This document shows positions 35,574 to 44,900 of a stretch of 64,000 bases of DNA, piece by piece. The stretch is from Pontibacter deserti (lineage in GTDB: Bacteria > Bacteroidota > Bacteroidia > Cytophagales > Hymenobacteraceae): assembly GCF_023630255.1 (NCBI RefSeq), contig NZ_JALPRS010000001.1, forward strand, positions 1,984,001 to 2,048,000, read 5' to 3'. The stretch's first letter is position 1; every line of letters starts with the position of its first letter. The position numbers and the translations under genes are program-made. The notes beneath the pieces were generated by a model, which had not been told where the DNA came from, made no database searches, and saw only the letters and a program-made list of their open reading frames with translations.

Positions 35574-35975
35574 ATGAACACGAAACTTCTCATGACCTCC
35601 AGTGCAATAGTTTTGGGTATTACAGGCTTATTGCTTTCATTTCTACCGCAGGAGATTTTGGAATACGCTGGTGCAAGTTCAGTTGTGCTCTTCCCAATTT
35701 TCCTGCAACTGCTTGGTGCTGCCTATTTGGGTTTCGCCATGCTAAACTGGATGGCAAAAGGCAACCTGATTGGTGGTATCTATAGCAGGCCTGTTGCTAT
35801 AGGTAACCTGGCACACTTCGTTATCGGCGGACTAGCCCTTCTAAAATCTGCATCTACGGTACCTGATGGAACAGCAATGTGGATAGCAGGTGCCGTTTAT
35901 ACTATTTTCGCTGCACTGTTTGCTGTAGTTACTTTCACACATCCTATCAAGGAAGTACAAACTTCAAAGGCATAA
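35574..35975 (+). CDS. Small four-helix membrane protein of unknown function
   Basis: A 133-aa protein made almost wholly of four membrane segments (about 5-26, 36-60, 70-92 and 104-126). The helices are Gly/Ala-rich and there are few charged residues. I do not recognise the family. It is a single gene upstream of bioB in the same direction, separated by about 260 bp, so shared regulation is uncertain. Confidence 0.8.
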   Translation: MNTKLLMTSSAIVLGITGLLLSFLPQEILEYAGASSVVLFPIFLQLLGAAYLGFAMLNWMAKGNLIGGIYSRPVAIGNLAHFVIGGLALLKSASTVPDGTAMWIAGAVYTIFAALFAVVTFTHPIKEVQTSKA

Positions 35976-36239
35976 AAGCATATACTTATTAGTCCGGTAG
36001 TTCATCCGGAGAAGAGCATTTACCAAGGGCTGTGTTTAAAATAATCCTCTGGCAAAGCCAGGTGGCAGCAGACTTCTGTCCTTTATTTTTGTCTTCTTAA
36101 CAAATTAACAAATCAATTTTTCCACAGGAATAGGTCAATAACAGAACGTGTTAGCTATTTTTCCACGTAACATACCCATCGTTTTGATTTTTTATTCCTA
36201 AATCTTCAAATTACCTTAGCAGTCTAAACCTGTTTTATT

Positions 36240-37238
36240 ATGACTCAATTCGGAAATAACGCAGACATCCGCAACGACTGGAGTCTGGACGAGATAAAAG
36301 CGATTTACTATAAGCCAGTGCTCGAACTAATTGTAGAGGCGGCTAATGTTCATAAAAAATACCAGGCTACCGGAGAAGTACAAGTGTGTACTTTACTTTC
36401 TGTTAAAACCGGTGGTTGTCCTGAGGATTGCTCCTACTGTCCGCAGGCAGCGCGTTTCCATACTGATGTAGAAGTACATAAACTGTTGAGTCAGGAGCAG
36501 GTGCTAACTGCAGCACAGCGTGCAAAAGATGGTGGCTCTACCCGTTTCTGCATGGGTGCTGCATGGAGAGAAGTGCGCGATAACCGCGACTTCGACAAAG
36601 TGCTGGACATGGTGAAAGGCGTTAACGAAATGGGCCTTGAAGTTTGCTGCACGCTTGGTATGGTTAACGAATACCAGGCCGAAAAGCTGAAAGAAGCTGG
36701 CTTGTATGCTTACAACCATAACTTAGATACATCACAAGAAAACTATAGCAATATCATTACCACCCGTACCTACGACGACCGCCTGGATACGATTGAAAAC
36801 GTGCGTAAAGCTGGCATCTCGGTTTGCTCTGGTGGTATTATTGGCTTAGGTGAGACTGATGAAGACCGTATCGGTATGCTTCATACCTTGTCTACCTTAG
36901 TGCAGCATCCTGAATCTGTTCCGGTAAATGCGCTGGTTCCGGTAAAAGGTACACCACTTGAGAACCAGCCATTGGTTACGGTCTGGGAAATGGTACGCAT
37001 GATCGCGACAGCCCGTATCCTGATGCCAAAAACAATGGTTCGTCTGTCGGCTGGCCGTGAGCGCATGAGCGTAACTGATCAGGCTTTATGCTTCCTGGCT
37101 GGCGCGAACTCCATCTTCACAGGTGAAAAACTGTTGACAACGCCAAACCCGGATTTCGATCAGGATAAAGCCATGTTCGAACTGTTAGGTTTATCTCCAC
37201 GCAAATCGTTCAAAGAAGAAGCACAGCACGTGTGCTAG
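36240..37238 (+). CDS. bioB: Biotin synthase
   Basis: Radical SAM enzyme that inserts sulfur into dethiobiotin. The cluster motif CPEDCSYC (in [17 protein letters not shown]) and later ligands ([28 protein letters not shown]) are present, 332 aa. It heads bioB-bioF-bioD-bioA. The 70-bp gap to bioF contains an inverted repeat that covers the bioF start. Confidence 0.97.
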   Translation: MTQFGNNADIRNDWSLDEIKAIYYKPVLELIVEAANVHKKYQATGEVQVCTLLSVKTGGCPEDCSYCPQAARFHTDVEVHKLLSQEQVLTAAQRAKDGGSTRFCMGAAWREVRDNRDFDKVLDMVKGVNEMGLEVCCTLGMVNEYQAEKLKEAGLYAYNHNLDTSQENYSNIITTRTYDDRLDTIENVRKAGISVCSGGIIGLGETDEDRIGMLHTLSTLVQHPESVPVNALVPVKGTPLENQPLVTVWEMVRMIATARILMPKTMVRLSAGRERMSVTDQALCFLAGANSIFTGEKLLTTPNPDFDQDKAMFELLGLSPRKSFKEEAQHVC

Positions 37239-37249
37239 TTATTAGTACT

Positions 37250-37315
37250 TAGACATTAGATATTTCTTTTACTGATTACTCATTCAAGAGTCTAAATACT
37301 AACATCTAATGTCTA
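37250..37315 (+). repeat. Inverted repeat overlapping the bioF start codon
   Basis: TAGACATTAGAT (37250-37261) and ATCTAATGTCTA (37304-37315) are perfect 12-bp arms. The right arm contains the bioF ATG (37309-37311), so an RNA hairpin would hide the start codon. Confidence 0.7.
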
Positions 37316-38439
37316 ACATCCTAAATAAACTGCAGCAAAAGCTGGCTGAACGGGCAGCGCAGGGGAACTTGCGTGCGCTTAAAACCAGTACCGGCCTGAT
37401 AGATTTCTGTTCTAACGATTACCTCGGGCTTGCCCGTTCTGAAAAGCTTCGTGAGTTAATAAGTCAGGAAGAAGACAAGTATAAATCATTGCCATTGGGC
37501 GCGACCGGCTCCCGGCTTTTATCCGGTAACCACCCGCTTTTCGAAGAACTGGAACGTATAATCGCAGCTTATCACAAAGGTGAAGCGGCATTGCTTTTTA
37601 ACTCTGGTTACATGGCAAATGTGGGGTTGCTATCGGCCCTACCGCAGCGTGGCGATACCGTTTTTTACGACGAAGCCAGCCATGCTTCTATGAAAGACGG
37701 TTTGCGCCTGAGTTTTGCGAAGAGCTACAGTTTTAAGCATAACGATGTAGCTGATCTGCAACAAAAGCTAAAGCACGCTACCGGGCAGATTTATATTGTG
37801 GTAGAATCGGTTTACTCGATGGATGGAGATAAGGCTCCGCTTGAAGAACTGGCTATACTTTGTGATGAGCATAATGCCGCCCTTATAGTTGACGAAGCCC
37901 ATGCAGTAGGCCTTTATGGAGAAAAAGGAGAAGGCTTAACAGCAGCTTTGGGTTTACAGGATAAAGTTTTTGCACAGGTGATAACTTACGGTAAGGCCAT
38001 GGGCAACCACGGCGCCGCTATAGTTGGTCCAAAGGTGCTCCGCGAGTTTCTGATAAACTATAGCCGGGCATTTATTTATACTACCGGATTGCCAACGCAT
38101 ACTTTGCTGGCTTTAAAATGTGCTTATAGTTTGCTACCGCAACTACAACACGAACGTGAGCGGGTTAAGCAACTGGCAGCTCAGCTATACAGTCAGTTTA
38201 ATACTATTAGAGGCATCCGATGCACACCCGCGGATAGTGTTATACTTTCTGTGTTTAAAGAAGATGCCGCCCAGTTGAAGCCGCTGGCTTTAGCTTTACA
38301 ACAACAAGGTTTTGATGTACGTCCCGTTTTGTCGCCAACTGTACCGGAAGGCAAAGAACGACTGCGGGTAATTGTACACGTTTATAATACTGAAGAAGAA
38401 ATTGTGGGCCTCGTGCAGGCCATAGCCAACCACTTATGA
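37309..38439 (+). CDS. bioF: 8-amino-7-oxononanoate synthase
   Basis: PLP enzyme that joins pimeloyl-thioester and alanine to form KAPA. Family blocks are FCSNDYLGLAR, GATGSRLLSGN, VESVYSMDGDKAPL, VDEAHAVGLYG and the PLP Lys in ITYGKAMGNHGA. Length 376 aa. It overlaps bioD by 4 bp (ATGA). Confidence 0.95.
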   Translation: MSNILNKLQQKLAERAAQGNLRALKTSTGLIDFCSNDYLGLARSEKLRELISQEEDKYKSLPLGATGSRLLSGNHPLFEELERIIAAYHKGEAALLFNSGYMANVGLLSALPQRGDTVFYDEASHASMKDGLRLSFAKSYSFKHNDVADLQQKLKHATGQIYIVVESVYSMDGDKAPLEELAILCDEHNAALIVDEAHAVGLYGEKGEGLTAALGLQDKVFAQVITYGKAMGNHGAAIVGPKVLREFLINYSRAFIYTTGLPTHTLLALKCAYSLLPQLQHERERVKQLAAQLYSQFNTIRGIRCTPADSVILSVFKEDAAQLKPLALALQQQGFDVRPVLSPTVPEGKERLRVIVHVYNTEEEIVGLVQAIANHL

Positions 38440-39050
38440 AACGTTATTTTGTGACAGGCATCGGTACGGAAGTAGGGAAAACCGTTGCCGCCGCTATTTT
38501 AACCGAAGCCCTGCAAGCCGACTACTGGAAACCAGTGCAAGCCGGCGGACTTGATTATACAGATACAGACACGGTGCGCAGCTTGGTTTCTAACCCTGTT
38601 TCTGTTTTTCACCCGGAAGCTTATCGCCTTAAAATGGCTGCATCGCCGCATAAAGCTGCCGCTGCCGAAGGTATAGAAATTGATGTACGCGGCATTACCT
38701 TACCCGAAACCAGCAACAACCTGATTGTGGAAGGTGCCGGTGGCCTGATGGTACCCCTAAACAAACGCTACCTTATACTCGACCTGGTGCAGCAACTGGG
38801 CCTGGAAGTGGTATTGGTATCGCGCAATTACTTGGGCAGCATTAACCACACGTTACTTACTGCTGAAGTGCTTCGCTACCGTAAGGTGCCAGTGGCCGGC
38901 ATTATTTTTAACGGAGAAGAAAACAGCTCTACCGAAGACTTTATTGTGAAGTATACCGGCCTTCGCCGCCTGCCTTCTATCCGCCAGGAAGCTGATTTTT
39001 GCCCGGAAACCATCGCCCAGTACGCAAAAGAATTTGTGCCATATCTGTAA
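38436..39050 (+). CDS. bioD: Dethiobiotin synthetase
   Basis: ATP-dependent closure of the ureido ring from DAPA and CO2. The N-terminal P-loop is GIGTEVGKTVAAA (residues 7-19), and the substrate segments KPVQAGG and VEGAGGLMVPL follow. Length 204 aa. Its start overlaps bioF; bioA follows after 67 bp. Confidence 0.94.
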   Translation: MKRYFVTGIGTEVGKTVAAAILTEALQADYWKPVQAGGLDYTDTDTVRSLVSNPVSVFHPEAYRLKMAASPHKAAAAEGIEIDVRGITLPETSNNLIVEGAGGLMVPLNKRYLILDLVQQLGLEVVLVSRNYLGSINHTLLTAEVLRYRKVPVAGIIFNGEENSSTEDFIVKYTGLRRLPSIRQEADFCPETIAQYAKEFVPYL

Positions 39051-39117
39051 CATCAACCAAGTATAGCCTATAGTTAAAACTCTACTAAACAGCATTTTAT
39101 TAATCAATTAATTCCTG

Positions 39118-40407
39118 ATGAACTTAGCCCAACGCGACCAAAGTATAATCTGGCACCCGTACACGCAGATGAAGACGGCCGATTTACCTATAGCTATAGT
39201 TCGGGGCGAAGGCCCTTTGCTCTTTGCTGAAGACGGAAAGGAATATATTGATGCCGTAGCATCATGGTGGGTAAACCTGCACGGACATGCACACCCCTAT
39301 ATAGCTGAAAAAGTAGCATCACAACTACAGACACTGGAGCATGTGATTTTTGCCGGGTTCACACATCAGCCTGCCGTAGAATTAGCTGAGGGATTACTGA
39401 AGATTTTGCCGGAAGGTCAGAGCAAAGTATTCTATTCAGATAATGGCTCTACAGCTGTGGAAGTGGCGCTTAAAATGGCGATACAATACTGGGCGAACAT
39501 CGGTACTCCTAAAAAGAAGATCATCGCATTCCGGGACTCTTACCACGGAGATACTTTCGGGGCCATGGCCGTGAGCAGTCGCAGCGCTTTTACCGCTCCG
39601 TTCTGGTCGTACCTGTTTGATGTAAAATTCATAGATGTACCAGTACCTGGCAACGAAACTGAAACTATAAATCAACTTAAAACATTAGCTTTAGCCGGCG
39701 ATGTAGCTGCTTTTATTTACGAGCCATTGGTATTGGGTACGGCCGGCATGGTAATGTACACACCTGAAGTGCTGGATGAATTGATGCAGATCTGTCAGCA
39801 GCATGAGATACTAACTATAGCCGATGAAGTGATGACAGGCTTTGGACGCACCGGAAAATTGTTTGCCAGCCATTACCTGCAGCACAGACCCGATATGGTT
39901 TGTTTATCGAAAGGCCTGACTGGCGGTACTATGGCGCTGGGCGTAACAACCTGTAACGATAAAATTTACGACGCTTTTCTGGCTGATGATAAGAGTAAGA
40001 CATTGTTCCATGGCCATAGTTATACCGCCAACCCTGTTGCCTGCGCTGCAGGTATAGCCAGCCTGGAGCTACTGCTCAACCCGGTTACACAACAAAGTAT
40101 AATTCGTATTGCTACAAAACACCAGGCTTTTGCAGAAGAACTCAAACAACTTTCAGGAATACGGGAAGTAAGACAGCAGGGAACTATACTTGCCATTGAA
40201 TTTGCCGACGAAAGCACCTCTTATTTTAGCAACCTGCGCGATACACTTTACAATTTTGCCTTAGGGCAAGGGGTTATACTTCGACCATTGGGTAACATTA
40301 TCTACATTATTCCGCCTTACTGTATTACAGATGAGCAACTGGAGAAAGTACACCAGGTTATACGTGGTATGCAGCTGCTGCTTACAGGTCAGCTAAACTC
40401 AAACTAA
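39118..40407 (+). CDS. bioA: Adenosylmethionine-8-amino-7-oxononanoate aminotransferase
   Basis: Class III aminotransferase that makes DAPA from KAPA using S-adenosylmethionine as amino donor. Visible blocks are IWHPYTQMK, the WWVNLHGHAHP substrate segment, SDNGSTAVEVALKMA, DEVMTGFGRTG and the PLP Lys in LSKGLTGG. Length 429 aa. Fourth gene of the biotin operon; a ketosynthase gene begins about 57 bp later. Confidence 0.95.
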   Translation: MNLAQRDQSIIWHPYTQMKTADLPIAIVRGEGPLLFAEDGKEYIDAVASWWVNLHGHAHPYIAEKVASQLQTLEHVIFAGFTHQPAVELAEGLLKILPEGQSKVFYSDNGSTAVEVALKMAIQYWANIGTPKKKIIAFRDSYHGDTFGAMAVSSRSAFTAPFWSYLFDVKFIDVPVPGNETETINQLKTLALAGDVAAFIYEPLVLGTAGMVMYTPEVLDELMQICQQHEILTIADEVMTGFGRTGKLFASHYLQHRPDMVCLSKGLTGGTMALGVTTCNDKIYDAFLADDKSKTLFHGHSYTANPVACAAGIASLELLLNPVTQQSIIRIATKHQAFAEELKQLSGIREVRQQGTILAIEFADESTSYFSNLRDTLYNFALGQGVILRPLGNIIYIIPPYCITDEQLEKVHQVIRGMQLLLTGQLNSN

Positions 40408-40426
40408 AGTCTTTGCAGGTATGAGC

Positions 40427-40456
40427 TTGCGGCTTGTGTAGTTGTGCGTACTTTTG
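40427..40456 (+). promoter_or_regulatory. Possible promoter at the ketosynthase start
   Basis: TTG (40427-40429), a 19-nt spacer and TACTTTTG (40449-40456). If real, transcription starts near 40463, almost at the first plausible TTG start codon, so the mRNA would be nearly leaderless. Otherwise the gene is read from the bio operon. Confidence 0.4.
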
Positions 40457-40463
40457 CAGAGAT

Positions 40464-41663
40464 TTGAAAGCTGAGAAAGAATATATCGTTATTAAAGGTT
40501 GCGGAGCAATTTCGCCACTAGGATCCAACCCTGGTGATATTGCTCAGGCTTATACTTCAGGCATCCCTGCTTTCAAAACAACTTTTCATCAGGAGCAGCC
40601 TACTCCCGTTGCAGTGCTTCCCGAAAAGGCAGAACACCAACTACAGGACCTTCTCAAGCAGAATCCAAACTATAAACACCTGGACAAGTCTGTTCTGATG
40701 GCAGTGTTTGCGGCACGCCAGGCAGCTGAACAGGCAGGTTGGCTACAGGAAGGATTCACTGATCATGATTTAGGTGTAAATATAGGTTCATCGCGAGGTG
40801 CAACCGGTTTATTCGAACAGCACCTGGACACATTTCAGCAGAGACAATTAACTGCCAGCGCTTCTCCTACCACTACTTTAGGCAACCTATCGAGTTGGGT
40901 AGCACATGCCGTTAATGCCGGTGGTGCTCAGATCAGTCATTCTATAACCTGCAGCACAGCACTTATGGCTGTTGCCAATGCAGCTGCCTGGTTAAAGGCA
41001 GGTATGGCTAAACGCTTTTTAGCTGGCGGCACCGAAGCCCCGCTCACTGACTTTACTATAGCTCAGATGAAAGCTATCGGTATTTACTCTAAATTACACA
41101 ACCATACGTACCCTTGCCAGCCTTACGCTATGGTAAAGCAGAACACTTTTGTGTTAGGCGAGGGTGCCGCTGTTTTGGCCCTTGAACTGGAACCTGCCTC
41201 CATTATAACTCCCGGAACTATAGTTATAGAAGCTATAGGGTTAGGTTTTGAGTCTATTAAAAGTAAAACGGGTATCTCTGCTGATGGTCTTAACTTTCAG
41301 CAATCAATGCAGCATGCGTTACACCAGCTGCCAGACAACGAAAGAACAGTTGACCTGATAATTACACACACTCCGGGTACGGCTGCAGGCGATACTGCGG
41401 AGTTAAATGCTATCTCATCTGTTTTCAAAGAAGGGCTTCCTGCCATCACTACAAACAAATTTTTACTGGGTCATACTTTAGGCGCTTCTGGTGCGCTAAG
41501 TCTGCAGTATGCACTGTATATTTTACAGTCTCAGACTTTTCCTACCTTACATTACACAAACAACCTTCCATTTTCTGCTTCACACAAAAAGTATAAACGA
41601 ATTATGGTAAACGCGGCCGGTTTTGGCGGAAATGCTGCCAGCATTATACTTAAACAACTATAA
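40464..41663 (+). CDS. Beta-ketoacyl synthase (KAS I/II type) next to the biotin operon
   Basis: A condensing enzyme of about 399 aa. The catalytic triad is present: Cys in SITCSTALMA, His in ITHTPGTAAGD and His in LLGHTLGASGA. The frame is open further upstream, but a TTG at 40464 (KAEKEYIVIKGCGAISPLG) best matches the family start; the preceding Cys-rich residues overlap a possible promoter. It follows bioA closely. A role in making the pimeloyl chain for biotin is attractive because no bioC, bioH, bioZ or bioI is visible, but a general fatty-acid or secondary-lipid role is possible. Confidence 0.85.
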   Translation: MKAEKEYIVIKGCGAISPLGSNPGDIAQAYTSGIPAFKTTFHQEQPTPVAVLPEKAEHQLQDLLKQNPNYKHLDKSVLMAVFAARQAAEQAGWLQEGFTDHDLGVNIGSSRGATGLFEQHLDTFQQRQLTASASPTTTLGNLSSWVAHAVNAGGAQISHSITCSTALMAVANAAAWLKAGMAKRFLAGGTEAPLTDFTIAQMKAIGIYSKLHNHTYPCQPYAMVKQNTFVLGEGAAVLALELEPASIITPGTIVIEAIGLGFESIKSKTGISADGLNFQQSMQHALHQLPDNERTVDLIITHTPGTAAGDTAELNAISSVFKEGLPAITTNKFLLGHTLGASGALSLQYALYILQSQTFPTLHYTNNLPFSASHKKYKRIMVNAAGFGGNAASIILKQL

Positions 41664-41974
41664 GCTTATTCAATAAATAGTATTTACCTAAGAAGCAATT
41701 GATTACGTGTTATAACACAAGATAAAATATCTTAAAAAAAGATAGCTAGTCATTTCTGTATTCTAATTTTTTATTGTTATTTGCACCACCAAATAATGTG
41801 ACTATTATAATAAAACCATATAACTGTGGCATTTGCCAGTGCAATGGGTTTATCAAATTAATTCCAAAAATGTAAGCTTGATTATTATACTAAGTTAACC
41901 TGCCTCTATTCTACCTTCTCCAGAAGACAAAATAAAACTGTTAAAATTTTAGTTTTTAATTCCTTTTAGCCAAA
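41664..41974. other. AT-rich intergenic region before the large secreted protein
   Basis: A 311-bp AT-rich stretch. I see no gene, clear promoter, terminator or repeat apart from weak AT inverted pairs. It probably carries the promoter and leader of the downstream gene. Confidence 0.5.
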
Positions 41975-44900
41975 ATGGGAAAAACTTTACTTGACACTAC
42001 GTTAAGCAGTCTGGTATTGCTTTGTCTTTTGTTTCTGCCTCACCTCTCTTTTGCCCAGACCCCCGGCCTGGTATATAAGATAGCTACTAATGGAGGTAAT
42101 AAAATCTTGGACCCGGACGGAAACGGATATGTTTCCAAGACTACAGCTGGATTTCAGTTAGTAAACGGTATACGGTTAGACGAAGGCGCAGATTACAGCG
42201 AGATTCCGTACCGACCCTTTCCTATCTTTATGGATGAACCACTAGCCGACCTTAAAACCGGGGGCAGCTATGGTCATACTGATTATGCACCTAAAGTATA
42301 CGATTCGAATGGAAAGCCTGTAGGCTCCCCGCTGGCTTCGTTCTTTGATGGGACCAACTTTCTTTTTCGGGTAAGGCTGGCAGGACAGTCGACAGCATCA
42401 AAAGGCTATAGCATCCTCATCGACTCCAATAATACACTAACCGGCGGCTCCCCAAATCCTGGTTTTGAATTTGAAGTAGTACTGGCTACTAACTTTGATG
42501 TTAGAGTATACGACCATAGAACAAACATAACAGGCGGAGAAATTATTTTCAGCGGATCAGTAGATCAGTATTCTCAAAAGGCCATTGCAGGATCAACAGG
42601 TGGTGGTGATGCAGATTACTTTTATGATTTTTTTGTACCGATGTCGGCCTTCAAAGGGGCAATAACCGAGACAACGCCGCTCCGCATGACTGGTGTTACA
42701 GTTACCAGCGCTAAAAGCGGTATTTTCGGAATCTCCTCGGATATTGGAGGTATTGATGATAATGTAGTTAGTGGAACCGTTGTTGATGCCTGGAAATCAA
42801 TAATCAATAATACTCCGTTATCTACTCCAACAGAAATAAAAGATACTGGTTTTACTCAGATAACAGCAGCAGCACCTTCAGTAAATAGCCCGCTTTATAC
42901 CAACAGCACCGAAATCTCAGGTACTTCCATAGAAGCTGCTGGATCAGTAATAACAGTTTACAGAAATGGGGTAAGTATAGGCACTGCTACAGTAAGTTCT
43001 AATGGGTCCTGGAAGCTGCAAAGTTTGTCACAAACGTTATTACAAGCCGGTGATAAAATTAGAGCTACAGTAAAGCCTACTTCTGAATCTTTATCAGCTT
43101 TCTCTTCTGAAGTTACAGTTATAACCGGAACATGTAATACTCCAGCTCCTCAAATAGTTTCAAGAGAGCCAGGTGGTAAGGGCTTTAACTTTAATACAAA
43201 TGTATTAGGTGCTCAAACTATCAAAATCTACAAAGACGGAGTTTTATATCAAACTGATAATTCCATTACGGCAACCTATACCCCTTACCCTATTGTCTAT
43301 AAGTGTGGTACAGGAAATTGCTTTCCTAGTGGTTCGTATACTGTTTCTATAACCCCGACAGGGCAATGCGAATCTCCAGTCTCTAATAGCTTTTGTGAGA
43401 GTACGTCCGGATCACCCAGTACGTCACCTGTTGTTTCAACCACTAGCTTAACAACTACATCAACTAGTATTTCAGGCACTTACAATACTGCTGGCACGTT
43501 AAAGCTTTTTAAGAATGGTGCAGAGATATCTGGTAAGACAGCAACAACAACTTCTACGACCTTTACCTGGAGCATAAATTTGTCTGGTATTACCCTGGCT
43601 GCAGGTGACAGATTTTGGGTTGTAGGCACACCAGCAACAACTTCAAGTTGTACAATTGCAGAAGCTTCGAATGTATTAACCGTTCAGCAACAATCTACTT
43701 CACCAACTATAACAGGCACCTACTGCGGGCCAACTACAACTATAACTGGTACCTCTTCAGAGGTTGCCGGTACTTCTATTATAGTTTATGTTGGTACTAC
43801 TCAGGTAGGCACTACTACTGTTAACTCATACGGGTCCTGGACAGCAACAATTACCAGTCAGTCATCCGGCACTATAACCGCAACCGCCACTGCCCCAAAT
43901 AAAACAGTCAGTGCTTCGTCTGCAGGTGTGGTGATAGGTACTGTATATTCATCTGCTTCATTAGCGATAACTGGCACTGAAACATCTGGTACAATCTACG
44001 AAGGCAGCACAAGTGTAAAAGGTACTGCGCCGGCTGGTGCTATGGTTACGCTTTATATAAACGGTGCGGCATATGTAGATAAAGATGGCACGGCAATTAC
44101 AACTATAGCTACCGGCGGCAATTTCTTATTTAGCAGCATCTCTCCTTTTGAACTATATGCAGGAGCTATACTTACCGTTACAGCCCGGGCCAGCAGCACA
44201 TCTTGCGAGAGCGCAAAATCTGCTGGTGTAACAGTTGCCTGTAATGCTGCAAGCACTGCTATTACGGCTACTTTTACAGATGCTAAATTCTGCCCTAATA
44301 CCCCAGTATACATTAAACTATCTACTTCAGAGGCAGGTGTAATTTATAATATTTATAAAAACGGAGTCGCTTTCGGGTCTTCTGTTCTTGGAACCGGTGC
44401 TGCAATTACACTGCAATCTGACCCTGTAACCATAGATGGTACTATACTTCAGGTAAAAACTATAAAAGTTGGTGCTCCCTGCCAGTATAACATTGGTGGC
44501 GATATGCCGGTTAGCTTATATCCTGAAGTACCAAAAACATTTACCGTAACAGCTAGCCCCGAATCATCAAGCTGCGCAAATGTTAACACTACTATAACTG
44601 TACTTGCTGCCCAAGCAGGCTATTCTTATCAGCTTATCAATTATGATACAAAAGAGAAGTTAGGCAGCCTGGTCATTCCTTCTGCTGATGGCAACCTTGC
44701 TTTTCCTGCTGTGTTAGTTTCTAAAACAACTACATATGGTGTTATCATCAAAAGTACAGCATCAGGGTGTGTGGCAGAAAACACGATCCTTAAAACAATT
44801 ACTATAAGTGGCGGACCGGATGTGAACAAAGCCGTTACAGCCAGCCAGTCTACTGTATGTACCAATTCAACAGCAGCAATTAGTGTAGCAACGCAAGGCA

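Noticed and set aside
35976-36239. Riboswitch or BirA operator before bioB
   Set aside because: Weak hairpins and TTAACAAATTAACAAA are present, but I could not match any known aptamer or a convincing inverted operator.
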